A stretch of 43,865 nucleotides of DNA from an uncultured Collinsella sp. (GCA_902478365.1 CABSKX010000014.1:1-43865); one strand, 5' to 3'; positions 25,881 to 34,486 are shown, counted from the stretch's first letter. A program made the numbers and translations. The notes: generated by a model not told the origin, from the letters alone.

Positions 25881-27875
25881 CTAGTTCTCGCGGCGCTTTG
25901 AGGCGATGCCGATGGCTGCTGCGATGGCGCCGGCGAGGCTCATGGCCGCGGCGACAAGTCCGGTGCTGTCACCCGTTGCGGCGAGGGTGGCATCGCTGGT
26001 CTTGGCAGCGGGCTTGACGGCCGGAGTCTTGGTGGTCGAGACGGTCGTAGTAATCGTGGCGGTCGTTGGCGCCTGACCCGGCTTGGTCTCGGGCTTGGTC
26101 TCGGGCTCGGGCGTCGGCTTGGGGTCCGGCGTCGGCGTCGGCATTGCTTCAGGCGTCATCGTAAGATTGGTATAGACCCACATGGTGGTCGTCTTACCGT
26201 CTCTATCGAGATTCTCCGCATCGGATTCGTTCCACCAGTAGCCATAAGTCTTGCCGTTAATTGTGACCCTAGTGTCACGAGTAAAGTAGAAACCCTCATG
26301 CGACTTGAGATAAAAACCGTAGCTGTAGGTCTTCCCAGCCTCAAACGTATCAATGTGGTTCTCGATATTTTGATCCCAGAACCATGCCGAGTTCACTCCA
26401 GCGCCATCCTCAGAATTCCAGAACTCGCACTGATACCAATAACGAGTGTCATCGGACGTAGCGCCCGTGAACACCGGCTTATCGCCGTCTTTGAACGTGA
26501 CGGTAGCGCCATTAATCTCGACCGTGTCGATTGCTTGCCACACAAGAGCCTTTTCGCAGGTAAACGATGTGGTCGGCGCAAGGAACAGACCATTTTCGAC
26601 TTTCTGAACACTCATGGCGTTAAGTGGCTCGCCATTGATTGCCACAGTGCAGCCGTTGGCAAACTCATACCCGTTCTTTTGGCGTAGCATGACAGAATGC
26701 ATGTAGTGCTTGCCTTCTTCGAACTTGTCGATTCGCTTCATGCCCGGTGTGTACATGCCCTCGTCGGAATACCAGAAGGCGACGGGATGAAGATCCGTGG
26801 GGTCGCTGTTGTCCATCTCCTCCCAGCACTCGTAAGCAATTTCATACTTGTCGTAATCTGCGTATGGTACATGAGTGGTTGGAGCGGGAGTATCCCCAGC
26901 GCGATAGCCGATATATCCTGAACCCAAATCAACGCTATTGATTGCCTGTCCATGAGCAGCTAGCTTTACCACGGTGTTGAAGTTGTAGCGCAGGTAGTAA
27001 TCGGTCCTTGTTTCATGGACAACGATTTGAGCTGGTTTATCGGAGGTGCTATCAGGATCGCCGATGAGGATGCCATCATTATAGTCGGTGCCGTTGAACG
27101 TCAACGTTGAAGTAAACGGCACATCCTCGTTGCGGATGAGTGCATAGTTTCCGTCTACAAAGTCGCCACCCGTCAGGGTCAGCGTCGCGCGCATCTGCCC
27201 TTCATATGGCGCAATGGAAATCGTCACGTTCGATTGAGACTGATCGGCGACTTCAACAAGCGCGCCAGTAGCGGCATCTGCCTTGTAATACTTAGTTTCG
27301 GATGCGTTTGATAGCTTATCCGCCACCTCATCTGGGACCGGTCCAAAATCCCATGAGAAACTACCGCCTCCGGTAAGAGAAATCTCGGGTGGAAGCTCGC
27401 ATTCCCTGTAGTAGGATTCGACGTTCGTGTCGATTGTCACGCCATCCCCACCCGTCACGTCGGTCACACCGCAGGGCATAATGGCGTTGTCTGCCGGCAT
27501 GGCGGCGTTGTTGCTGGAAGCGTTTTGCTCGGCGGGCATTGCATCGCCAGCCCCTTCGACGGTGTCAGCCAAAGATACCTGCTGAGTATCGGCCTCGTTC
27601 TGAGTTGCCGGAGCAGCCTCGGTTGTCGGTGTTGTCGCCGCATTCGCATCCACCGTAGCCGCCGGCGCCGCAGGAGCCGCAGCGACCTCACCCGTCGTAG
27701 CAGCAGAATCCGCACATTCGGTCGCAAGCGCCACACTCGGCAGTAACAGCTGGCCGACCATGAGCGCGCACGCACCGACGCTGGCGACCCTCACACCCGC
27801 GCAACGCCAAGTACCGTGAACGAACGAGCAAGCGCGCTCGCGCTGCGTCTGCTTGGCAAAATGTTGTCCTTGCAT
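25881..27875 (-). CDS. LAxTG-anchored surface protein 2 with paired repeats
   Basis: The 664-residue product has a long signal peptide (residues 1-51, ending LLLPSVALA) that matches the one of surface protein 3 at about 40 of 51 positions. An Ala/Thr-rich spacer follows to about 110. The folded part shows two similar modules: FWYSDEGMYTPGMKRIDKF with EEGKHYMHSVMLRQKNGYEF, and AWFWDQNIENHIDTF with EAGKTYSYGFYLKSHEGFYF, each followed by a TVAINGE or RVTINGK strand. A PTPEPETKP spacer leads to the sorting signal LAATGDS at 631-637, a hydrophobic helix and KRREN. AAGGAGG lies six bases before ATG 27875. No function is recognised. The shared operator is centred 75 bases upstream. Confidence 0.9.
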   Translation of the reverse strand: MQGQHFAKQTQRERACSFVHGTWRCAGVRVASVGACALMVGQLLLPSVALATECADSAATTGEVAAAPAAPAATVDANAATTPTTEAAPATQNEADTQQVSLADTVEGAGDAMPAEQNASSNNAAMPADNAIMPCGVTDVTGGDGVTIDTNVESYYRECELPPEISLTGGGSFSWDFGPVPDEVADKLSNASETKYYKADAATGALVEVADQSQSNVTISIAPYEGQMRATLTLTGGDFVDGNYALIRNEDVPFTSTLTFNGTDYNDGILIGDPDSTSDKPAQIVVHETRTDYYLRYNFNTVVKLAAHGQAINSVDLGSGYIGYRAGDTPAPTTHVPYADYDKYEIAYECWEEMDNSDPTDLHPVAFWYSDEGMYTPGMKRIDKFEEGKHYMHSVMLRQKNGYEFANGCTVAINGEPLNAMSVQKVENGLFLAPTTSFTCEKALVWQAIDTVEINGATVTFKDGDKPVFTGATSDDTRYWYQCEFWNSEDGAGVNSAWFWDQNIENHIDTFEAGKTYSYGFYLKSHEGFYFTRDTRVTINGKTYGYWWNESDAENLDRDGKTTTMWVYTNLTMTPEAMPTPTPDPKPTPEPETKPETKPGQAPTTATITTTVSTTKTPAVKPAAKTSDATLAATGDSTGLVAAAMSLAGAIAAAIGIASKRREN

Positions 27876-27941
27876 GTCGTCCTCCTTAATCGAGGTTTGT
27901 TTCCATGACATCACAGTGCGGCAAACCGGGCGCCACGCCTA

Positions 27942-27959
27942 GGTTCGTACATGCGAACC
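27942..27959. promoter_or_regulatory. palindromic operator, surface-protein gene 2
   Basis: GGTTCG N6 CGAACC, preceded by CCTA and followed by CTACCTGCGCAAACG on the plus strand. Its dyad centre is 75.5 bases from the start codon of surface protein 2. Confidence 0.75.
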
Positions 27960-27982
27960 CGCGTCCCTACCTGCGCAAACGC

Positions 27983-28022
27983 AAAAGCCGCCACGCGGGG
28001 ACGCAAATCCCTGCGCGGCGGC
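27983..28022 (-). terminator. terminator of surface-protein gene 3
   Basis: An imperfect 15-base stem (GCCGCC, CGC and GGGA against their complements) ends in TTTT on the minus strand, 51 bases past the stop codon of the 548-residue surface-protein gene. Confidence 0.75.
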
Positions 28023-28072
28023 TCAATCAAGCGCACCGAGGTTTTATGCCCTGCATGCCCTAGGCAAAATTG

Positions 28073-29719
28073 CTATTCCTCGCGACGACGCGCGGCGGCG
28101 ATGCCGGCGGCTGCAACCGTGGCACCAGCGACGCTCATGGCGGCAACACTCAACGCGGCGCTATCGCCCGTGGCCGCGAGAGTAGAGGCCGTCGCCTTCG
28201 AAGCCGTGACGGATACCTTGGCGGCAGCAGGCTTTACATTCACGGCCGAACCAGTCTGTGTCGAAGTTTGGGTCGTCGCCCCCGTCGTGCCCGTCGAGCC
28301 CTCGCCTCCCGGCTGCGGCTTGGGAGTCGGTGCCGGATCGGGAGCAGGCGTAGCACCTCCGTCGAATACGATATGCGCGACCTTGGCGATCTTGTCCGCA
28401 TCGCGATCGGCCCTCAAAACGCCTTCGCCGGGCTCACCAATCGTCTGTCCCCAAAAATCAGAATATTCAAATCGGTTGCCCAGCGCCATGGGACGGGCAC
28501 CCAGCTTTTGGTAGTCACGCACCACGCCGTTGACGGGAAGCACGATCTTCCCTCCCTCGCCGATAACGATCATGCCAGCGGGGCCGTTGGCGGTCGTGAA
28601 GTTGTCGGCAACGATCGCTCCATCGCTGCCCTGGGCAACAACGGAGCCGTTTTTAATTTGGATGCTTCCGCCCTCGATCGCACTCCCCGAGCTGGTATGC
28701 AGGCCGTACGTGTCGTTAGAATACCGATCTTTCGAGGCGCTGGCGATCGCGGTCACAAACGTGTTCTTTCCATCGATGATGATATCGGCAGTGGCATCGT
28801 CGCCCATTCCGGCCGCCTCGATACCCACGGCACCCCAGTTGCCGCCCGAAGCGTCGGCAATCGCGGTCACGAGCGAATCGCCTGCAATCTCGACACGCGC
28901 GGCGCCGTTGTTGACACGGGACACAATTCCCTGAGATTCCAGGGTGGATTCGGCCTTGACCGTCACCTTTGAGCCAGAGCCAATTGACACGCGACCGCCC
29001 TTGTTGCTCTGTCCGTCATGCTCCCATGTAAACTCGCCATCTCCCCTGGGTGCGCCGTTAGTGGCATAGATGCCCGTCACGTAACCGTAGTACCCGTCGC
29101 CGGACTCCGTCGCACGTCCCGCCTTTACATCGACAGTCGCGCCGTTTTTAATGGTCACGTCGCCACCAAACGTAGTTATGGCCTCGGCGTTCTCGCACTC
29201 CTCGCCATTCGCATCCGTACCCGTCGCCGTCACGTTGACCGTGGTGCCGTCGATGGCCACATCTCCGCCAATAATACCGTCACCCGCCGCCGTGATGACG
29301 TCGGTCTGGCCCGTCGCGTTGAGCGTGCCGCCGCCCGTTATGGCAAGGTTGCCGCCTGAGACCTCGATGGCGCTCTGACCGGCATCGGCCGTAACGGTGT
29401 TGGTGTTGGTCACACCGATGTTGAGGTTGCCCTCGGCGCTGATGCCGCCGCCGTTATAGCCATTGAGCTGCATGTCGTCGGCGCCGTTCCAGGACCACGT
29501 GCCCGCCTCGTCGCCGACGGCAACACCCCCGTTGTACTGCGTGCCACCCACGTTGATCCAATCTGCTGCCAAGGCAACGCTTGGCAGCAGCAGCTGACCG
29601 ACCATGAGCGCACACGCTCCGACGCACGCCAGCCTGGCACCCGCCCGTTTCCACGAACCGTGAACCAGCGAGCAGGTGCGCTCACGCTGAGTTTGCTTAT
29701 CGAAGTGCCTTCCGTTCAT
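28073..29719 (-). CDS. LAxTG-anchored surface protein 3, beta-helix-like
   Basis: The 548-residue product starts with the same type of signal peptide as surface protein 2 (HF, KQTQRER, CS, VHG, W, VGACALMVGQLLLPSVALA). From about residue 52 it is rich in short Gly/Asn/Val/Thr strands that read as a right-handed beta helix or a bacterial polysaccharide-binding (DUF4353-like) domain: GGGISAEGNLNIGVTN, SGGNLAITGGGTLNATGQ, GGDVTIKNGATVDVKAG and GGSIQIKNGSVVAQGS. A PDPAPTPKPQPGGEG spacer precedes LAATGDS at 514-520, a hydrophobic helix and ARRREE. AAGGAGG six bases before ATG 29719 sets the start. A 35-bp palindrome lies in its leader between operator and ribosome-binding site. Carbohydrate binding is an inference. 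Confidence 0.9.
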   Translation of the reverse strand: MNGRHFDKQTQRERTCSLVHGSWKRAGARLACVGACALMVGQLLLPSVALAADWINVGGTQYNGGVAVGDEAGTWSWNGADDMQLNGYNGGGISAEGNLNIGVTNTNTVTADAGQSAIEVSGGNLAITGGGTLNATGQTDVITAAGDGIIGGDVAIDGTTVNVTATGTDANGEECENAEAITTFGGDVTIKNGATVDVKAGRATESGDGYYGYVTGIYATNGAPRGDGEFTWEHDGQSNKGGRVSIGSGSKVTVKAESTLESQGIVSRVNNGAARVEIAGDSLVTAIADASGGNWGAVGIEAAGMGDDATADIIIDGKNTFVTAIASASKDRYSNDTYGLHTSSGSAIEGGSIQIKNGSVVAQGSDGAIVADNFTTANGPAGMIVIGEGGKIVLPVNGVVRDYQKLGARPMALGNRFEYSDFWGQTIGEPGEGVLRADRDADKIAKVAHIVFDGGATPAPDPAPTPKPQPGGEGSTGTTGATTQTSTQTGSAVNVKPAAAKVSVTASKATASTLAATGDSAALSVAAMSVAGATVAAAGIAAARRREE

Positions 29720-29745
29720 AACGGCCTCCTTGGTCGTAGGGGCAT

Positions 29746-29780
29746 ACCACCACAAAGGTGCCTGTCCCCTTTGTGGTGGT
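29746..29780. repeat. GGGGACAGGCA palindrome, copy 3, reversed orientation
   Basis: Arms ACCACCACAAAGG / CCTTTGTGGTGGT enclose TGCCTGTCC, the complement of the loop of copies 1 and 2. It lies in the leader of surface-protein gene 3. Confidence 0.92.
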
Positions 29781-29820
29781 CCTGTACAACCAAGATGTGC
29801 CAAATGACTCCGTATGCCTA

Positions 29821-29838
29821 GGTTCGCAGATGCGAACC
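29821..29838. promoter_or_regulatory. palindromic operator, surface-protein gene 3 / luxR
   Basis: GGTTCG N6 CGAACC within a longer TAGGTTCG/CGAACCTA dyad, followed by CTACCTGCGG. It lies between the divergent surface-protein gene 3 and the LuxR-type regulator, 109 bases before the regulator start, so it could serve both. Confidence 0.75.
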
Positions 29839-29946
29839 TAGGTCTCTACCTGCGGTTTAATTCAATATGATTTCGTTGTCGTCACACGCGTCCCAGGGAC
29901 GCTACAATCGAGGACACGACTATTCCGTCCACCCAAAGGACTGTCC

Positions 29947-31350
29947 TTGAATCTGAGTAAGCCTAAAATCAACGCGCTTTTGGCACTTGCGCTCTTTACC
30001 TTTGTCTTTCTTGCCGCCGAGTTTCGATTCGACATTAATGTCGGGCTGCTCACCGGTGCCGAGCGTGTTGTGATTGCGCAGGGCTTCATCCTCGGCGCCA
30101 GCGTGATCGGCTTTATCGGATACGCGCCGCTGCTCGGGCTCGCACAGCGCAAAGGCCACTCACTGGCAGTCGTCAACGCCGCTGTTCCCATCGCCATCCT
30201 GGGATTGACCCAGGTCCAGTTCCCTACGGCCCCGCTTGCCCTCGAGATTCTGGGCTGCGTGGCATTCTTTGGGCTCGGTCTGCTGGGTGCCGCTGCTCAC
30301 CACGCCTTTTCGTTGACATTCCAGGATGACCCCAAACTCGCCACTGGCGCAGGAGCGGCCTATGCCGCGGGCATCCTGATACAGTTCGCCATCAACCTGC
30401 TCAATTGCGGCGGTATCGCAGAGCTCATCGTCCTTGGCACAGCGACGATCGCCATCTCCGCCCTCAGCGTCGTTCCCCAAAAGGCTGCCGAGAGCTCCAG
30501 CCCCGCCATCAATCCCTTTGTTGAGCCCTCTCATGCCCTCGTCAAACAGGCATGCTGGAGCATCGTGCTCGTCATGGTTCTTGCCTGCTTGTTCTCGACC
30601 CTCGACAACGTGGTCACACTCTCCAACGCCCACGGCACCATTGCCGTGCAGACCTGGCCGCGCCTCTTTTTGGCGGCAAGCGGCCTTGCCGCCGGTCTTA
30701 TCTTTGATCTTGCCGAGCGCCGCTACATGGGACTTGTCATGCTCGGCATCGCCGTGCTCTCGACCATTTCCATCCTGGCCGTGGAGGCCGGCGCCGATCC
30801 CAACCTGGGCCTTGTCGTCTTTTACCTGAGCTCGGGCTTTTTTGTCACGTTCTTTACCGCCACCTTTACACAGCTGGCACCGCACATGCATGCGCCCGCT
30901 CTCTGGGCCGGCATGGGACGCGCGGCCAACAACGTATGCGCGTTCACCACATCGGGTATCTCGCTGGCGCTCGTGACCTCGGACAATGTTGCTCTCATCA
31001 TGATCGGTGCGCTCGTTTTGCTCGTCGCCGCCTGCGCGGCATTCGTGGCAGCCGGCTTGTTCCGCCTACCCCAAACCGAGCAGGAGCGCGAGCGCGAGCA
31101 GCTGGCAGAAGAAGCACTCGCCGCCCCCACTATCGAGGAGCAACGCCGGGCCTTCATCGCCAACCACGCTCTCACCCCGCGTGAAGTCGACGTGCTCATA
31201 GCCGTGACCCAGGATGAACGCCCGCTCAAGCAGATCGCCGAGGAGCTCGGCATCTCGATGCGCATGGTCCAGCGCCACCTGAGCTCCATCTACCAAAAGA
31301 CCGACACGCAAACGCGCGCTGGTCTCACCAAGGCCTTCCCCTCGGCCTAA
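29947..31350 (+). CDS. membrane-bound LuxR-type transcriptional regulator
   Basis: The 467-residue product joins about twelve hydrophobic membrane segments (residues 8-375) to a C-terminal LuxR/GerE helix-turn-helix at about 403-465: NHALTPREVDVLIAV, then LKQIAEELGISMRMVQRHLSSIYQKTDT. This arrangement, a transporter-like sensor fused directly to a DNA-binding domain, is frequent in Coriobacteriia. The start is TTG, with AAAGGA six bases upstream and no better ATG. It is transcribed away from the surface genes, and the shared GGTTCG operator lies in the gap. The natural guess is that it controls them and itself; neither the signal nor the direction of control can be read from the sequence. A palindromic terminator follows directly. 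Confidence 0.9.
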   Translation: MNLSKPKINALLALALFTFVFLAAEFRFDINVGLLTGAERVVIAQGFILGASVIGFIGYAPLLGLAQRKGHSLAVVNAAVPIAILGLTQVQFPTAPLALEILGCVAFFGLGLLGAAAHHAFSLTFQDDPKLATGAGAAYAAGILIQFAINLLNCGGIAELIVLGTATIAISALSVVPQKAAESSSPAINPFVEPSHALVKQACWSIVLVMVLACLFSTLDNVVTLSNAHGTIAVQTWPRLFLAASGLAAGLIFDLAERRYMGLVMLGIAVLSTISILAVEAGADPNLGLVVFYLSSGFFVTFFTATFTQLAPHMHAPALWAGMGRAANNVCAFTTSGISLALVTSDNVALIMIGALVLLVAACAAFVAAGLFRLPQTEQEREREQLAEEALAAPTIEEQRRAFIANHALTPREVDVLIAVTQDERPLKQIAEELGISMRMVQRHLSSIYQKTDTQTRAGLTKAFPSA

Positions 31351-31353
31351 AAC

Positions 31354-31395
31354 AAAAACCACCACAAGGTGCCTGTCCCCTTTGTGGTGGTTTTT
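31354..31395. terminator. GGGGACAGGCA palindrome copy 4, two-way terminator
   Basis: Arms AAAAACCACCACAAGG and CCTTTGTGGTGGTTTTT (one base missing on the left arm) flank a TGCCTGTCC-type loop. It lies between the convergent ends of the LuxR gene and the cytidylate-kinase-like gene, with A and T runs at its ends, so it could stop transcription from either side. Confidence 0.82.
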
Positions 31396-31401
31396 GGTCG
31401 G

Positions 31402-32025
31402 CTAGCCTTCGAGCTGCGCCACTTTGTAGCGGTAGGCAGCGGCGATGACGTCCTTGCAGCCTTCGCGGCCCAGCTTGGCGCGGTTGACGACGATGTCCTT
31501 ACCACTCGTCATCTTCCACTTGCCGGCGCTGTAGCGCTTGTAGAACGCCTCGCGCGCCTTCTGCTGCTGCTTGACCAGCTTGGCGCCCTTCTTCTTGTTA
31601 AGACCGCGCTTCTTGCGCACGATCTCGACGCGATCCTCAAAGGGTGCGGTCACCAGCACGGCAATGTGATTGGGGTTGTTGCGCAGCAGGTAATCGGACA
31701 GACGGCCTTCGATAATGCAGCTCTCGGTCTCGCCCAGGTCCAAAATCACCTGGCTCATCTTTTGGAACAACTTGTCCGAGTACGAGCGCGCATCATAGCG
31801 GTCGGGCAGAAACGCCATGTTCTCCACGGCCAGGCGCTCGTCGTAGGCAGCCATCTTGTCGAGCGACTCGCCCGCGCGCAACGACGCACGCACCAGCAGC
31901 TCGTTATCGTACAGCGGAATCCCCAGCTCATCGGCAAGGATACGGCCAATCTCGTGGCCCTCGGCACCAAAGTCGCGCGCGATGGTAATGACCACAGGAC
32001 TCTTCTTGTTCTCCAGATCGCTCAT
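31402..32025 (-). CDS. cytidylate kinase-like protein
   Basis: The 207-residue product matches the family of short cytidylate kinase-like proteins rather than housekeeping Cmk: ITIARDFGAEGHEIGRILADELGIPLYD at residues 13-40 supplies an atypical P-loop (split here: ARDFGAEGHEIG), followed by DNELL, a CIIEGR strand, and a C-terminal basic region with KKRGLNKKKGAK and KWKMTSGKDIVVN. Members are probably nucleotide or nucleoside kinases, but the substrate is not known. AAAGGA precedes the ATG. It is transcribed alone and ends against the LuxR gene, with a long palindrome between it and the amino-acid transporter operon. Confidence 0.85.
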   Translation of the reverse strand: MSDLENKKSPVVITIARDFGAEGHEIGRILADELGIPLYDNELLVRASLRAGESLDKMAAYDERLAVENMAFLPDRYDARSYSDKLFQKMSQVILDLGETESCIIEGRLSDYLLRNNPNHIAVLVTAPFEDRVEIVRKKRGLNKKKGAKLVKQQQKAREAFYKRYSAGKWKMTSGKDIVVNRAKLGREGCKDVIAAAYRYKVAQLEG

Positions 32026-32089
32026 CGCGATTCCTTTCTAACGAATGAGAAAGAGGCGGTCTCTGTTTCCCATTTTGTCACTTACGCCG

Positions 32090-32197
32090 GTCCTGGTTTC
32101 CCAAGTGCGGCAGATTGCCCCGAAAGAGGAGCGCCGCGTACTAAATGTACGCAAGCGACGATTGAGGGGCAAGGTGCCGTGCTTGGGGAAGCAGGAC
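32090..32197. repeat. 108-bp imperfect palindrome
   Basis: The two halves, starting GTCCTG at 32090 and ending CAGGAC at 32197, pair over most of their length, for example CCCAAG, GGCA and TTGCCCC segments with their complements, closing on GTAC TAAAT GTAC. It touches the stop codon of the leftward permease gene and may act as its terminator. No gene is present in 32026-32196. Confidence 0.85.
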
Positions 32198-32835
32198 TAT
32201 GCGGCCACGATACGGCGCTGATAAGCCCTCACCAGCAGCGAGATACCAAAGTTGAGCACAAAGTACATCGCAAACACCAGGCCGTAGAGCATAAGCACCT
32301 GCGACAGGTCGATCGCATGGGCCATCACGACGTTTGCCGTGTACATGAGCTCGGCCACATTAATGCCCGAAAGATACGAGCTGTCCTTGATGACGGTCGT
32401 GCACTGGCTAAACAGCGCCGGAATGATCGTCTTAAACGTCTGCGGCAGAATGATGTAGCGCATGGTGGCAAAGAAGCCAAAGCCCTGGCTCTGCGCTGCC
32501 TCAAACTGGCCGCGCGGAATCGAGTTGAGACCGCCGCGCACAATCTCGGCCATAACAGCGCTGGTAAACAGCGTAAAGGCGATGGTCGAAATCACAATGT
32601 CCAAACCCTGCACCGTAAAGTAGATAAACAGAATCCACAGCAGGTTCGGCGTGCAACGGAACAGCTCGATATAGGCGCTCACCAAAATACGGAACGGGCG
32701 GGGCGCATAGCTTTTAACGAGCGCCAGCACCGTGCCAAAGATGAGCGAGAAAAAGATCGACAGCGCCGAGATCTCGATTGTCTTAACAAAGCCGCCCCAA
32801 ATGTAGAGCAGGTTGGTCGCGTTGAAGATTTCCAT
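32197..32835 (-). CDS. polar amino-acid ABC transporter permease 2
   Basis: The 212-residue protein has the HisMQ-type permease fold: five or so membrane helices and the coupling motif EIVRGGLNSIPRGQFEAAQSQGF that contacts the ATPase. ILPQTFKTIIPALFSQ follows, as usual in glutamine/glutamate-type transporters. It begins three bases after the stop of the first permease and ends the four-gene leftward operon with glnQ, a substrate-binding protein and permease 1. The two permeases probably form a heterodimer. The exact amino acid is not determined. Confidence 0.93.
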   Translation of the reverse strand: MEIFNATNLLYIWGGFVKTIEISALSIFFSLIFGTVLALVKSYAPRPFRILVSAYIELFRCTPNLLWILFIYFTVQGLDIVISTIAFTLFTSAVMAEIVRGGLNSIPRGQFEAAQSQGFGFFATMRYIILPQTFKTIIPALFSQCTTVIKDSSYLSGINVAELMYTANVVMAHAIDLSQVLMLYGLVFAMYFVLNFGISLLVRAYQRRIVAA

Positions 32836-32838
32836 GCG

Positions 32839-33585
32839 CTAGGCCTCCTCTACGCTGTCGAGCCCCAGCTCGGCCAGGCTCACGCCGCGCGGACGCTCCT
32901 TGGAGCGGCGCTCGAGCCACTGTACCAGCATGGCGAGCGGAAAGCAGATGATGAAGTACATAAGGCAGCAGACGATGTATCCCTGCAGGTAACCGTACAG
33001 ACTCACAAAGTTGTCGGAACGGTACATAAGGTCGCCGCCGGCCACAAGCGCCAGCACCGACGTGTTCTTGACCAGGTTGAGCGCCTGGTTACACAGCGGC
33101 GGCAGAATGATCTTGAACGTCTGGGGCAGCACGATGTACCAGTACGCCTGCGCACGGGTGAAGCCCTGGCTCTGGGCCGCCTCCATCTGACCGCGCGGAA
33201 CCGCCTCGATACCAGTGCGGATGACCTCCGAGATGTAGGCCGCGTGATACAGGCCCACGCCCAAGAAGCCCAGCACGAACGGCGCGATGCGCACCGGCTG
33301 GTCGGCACCGGTTATGGCCTGCAAAAACTGCGGACCGGCCATGTACATAAAGAGCACCTGCACGGGCAACGGAGTGTTCTGGTAAAACTCCACATACACG
33401 CGGCTTATGGCGCGCAGCACGCGCGAACGAGTGGTAGAGAACACGCCCAGCAGCGTGCCCAGCACCAGCGATAGCAGCAGGCCGGCAACGACCACCTGCA
33501 GCGTCACGCCAAAGCCCTCCCAGAAGGGCCCCATGTTTTGAAATGTCGTCGACCAGCGGTCGGCGTCAAACAATCCTTCGAGCAT
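32839..33585 (-). CDS. polar amino-acid ABC transporter permease 1
   Basis: The 248-residue HisMQ-family permease shows the coupling loop EVIRTGIEAVPRGQMEAAQSQGF and a YIVLPQTFKIILPPLCNQ segment like its partner, plus a longer N terminus and a C-terminal basic tail ending SLAELGLDSVEEA. A longer open frame exists upstream, but AAGGAAGGA just before the ATG at 33585 and the start of the conserved part fix this start. It lies 25 bases after the substrate-binding protein gene in the same operon. Confidence 0.93.
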   Translation of the reverse strand: MLEGLFDADRWSTTFQNMGPFWEGFGVTLQVVVAGLLLSLVLGTLLGVFSTTRSRVLRAISRVYVEFYQNTPLPVQVLFMYMAGPQFLQAITGADQPVRIAPFVLGFLGVGLYHAAYISEVIRTGIEAVPRGQMEAAQSQGFTRAQAYWYIVLPQTFKIILPPLCNQALNLVKNTSVLALVAGGDLMYRSDNFVSLYGYLQGYIVCCLMYFIICFPLAMLVQWLERRSKERPRGVSLAELGLDSVEEA

Positions 33586-33610
33586 TTGATTCCTTCCTTG
33601 GACGATGCGC

Positions 33611-34486
33611 CTATACAAGACCCCAGGTCTTGACCTCTTGGTCGAGCCAGCCATCGGCCAGGCGATCGCAAACCACCTGATCGACCACAGCCGAAAGGTC
33701 GCAGCCCTTCTTGGTCGCCACGCCGTAGCCCTGCTCGCCAAACTTGACCTCGGGCTGCAGCAGCTCAACGGTCTCGTTCATGTAACCGGCCAGCGTGGAG
33801 CGATCCATGGCAAAGACGTCGATATTGCCGGCATCAAGCGAACTCTTGATGATGGGATAGCCGCTAAAGGCCCTAAACTCGGGCTTGCAGCTAAAGCCGT
33901 TGTCCTTAATCATCTGCTCGATCAGGCCCTGCGTGGTGGCACCCTGGCTCACGCCAATGACCTTGCCATCCAGATCATCAATCGAGGTAAAGCCCGAACG
34001 CTTCTTGACCATGAGTCCCACGTAGTCGGTGCGGTACGGCGTCGAGAAATCCCAGCTCTTCTTGCGCTCGTCGGTGATGGTGTAGGTCGCCGCGACCACG
34101 TCAAGCTGGCCGTTATCGATCAGCGGGCCGCGCGTCTTGGGCGTTACGTCGGTAAACTCGACAAGCTCCTGGGCACGGGCCTCCTTGTAGCTCACGCCAA
34201 AGACGGCAGCGGCAATCTGGTAGCACAAATCGACTTCCATACCCTCAAAGCGGCCCTTGGCGGTGTCGTAATAGCCATAGCCGGGAACGTCCTTCTTAAC
34301 GCCGGCATTCAGATGGCCACGCGACTTGATGGCCGCAAGCTTGGACCCCTTGTCGGAGCCCTCGCCGCTGGTGGAGTCGCCGCAACCGGCAAGCGCGGTC
34401 CCCGTCAGCGCGAGCATGCCGGCGCCCGCCAGCTGCAAAAAGTGACGGCGCGACACGGCCGCCCTCGTCATATCCGTCATGTCCAT
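33611..34486 (-). CDS. amino-acid-binding lipoprotein of the ABC transporter
   Basis: This 291-residue solute-binding protein (SBP_bac_3 family) captures the amino acid outside the cell. Its N terminus carries twin arginines R13-R14 (VSRRHFLQLAG) and a lipobox LAGC with C35, so it is probably exported folded through Tat and lipid-anchored. The binding domain shows MEVDLCYQIAAAVFG, TYTITDERKKSWDFSTPY and VIGVSQGATTQGL, all typical of GlnH-like proteins. The start is uncertain: ATG 34486 is used here; GTG 34489 and in-frame ATGs at 34480 and 34471 are alternatives. It begins nine bases after glnQ ends. Confidence 0.92.
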   Translation of the reverse strand: MDMTDMTRAAVSRRHFLQLAGAGMLALTGTALAGCGDSTSGEGSDKGSKLAAIKSRGHLNAGVKKDVPGYGYYDTAKGRFEGMEVDLCYQIAAAVFGVSYKEARAQELVEFTDVTPKTRGPLIDNGQLDVVAATYTITDERKKSWDFSTPYRTDYVGLMVKKRSGFTSIDDLDGKVIGVSQGATTQGLIEQMIKDNGFSCKPEFRAFSGYPIIKSSLDAGNIDVFAMDRSTLAGYMNETVELLQPEVKFGEQGYGVATKKGCDLSAVVDQVVCDRLADGWLDQEVKTWGLV

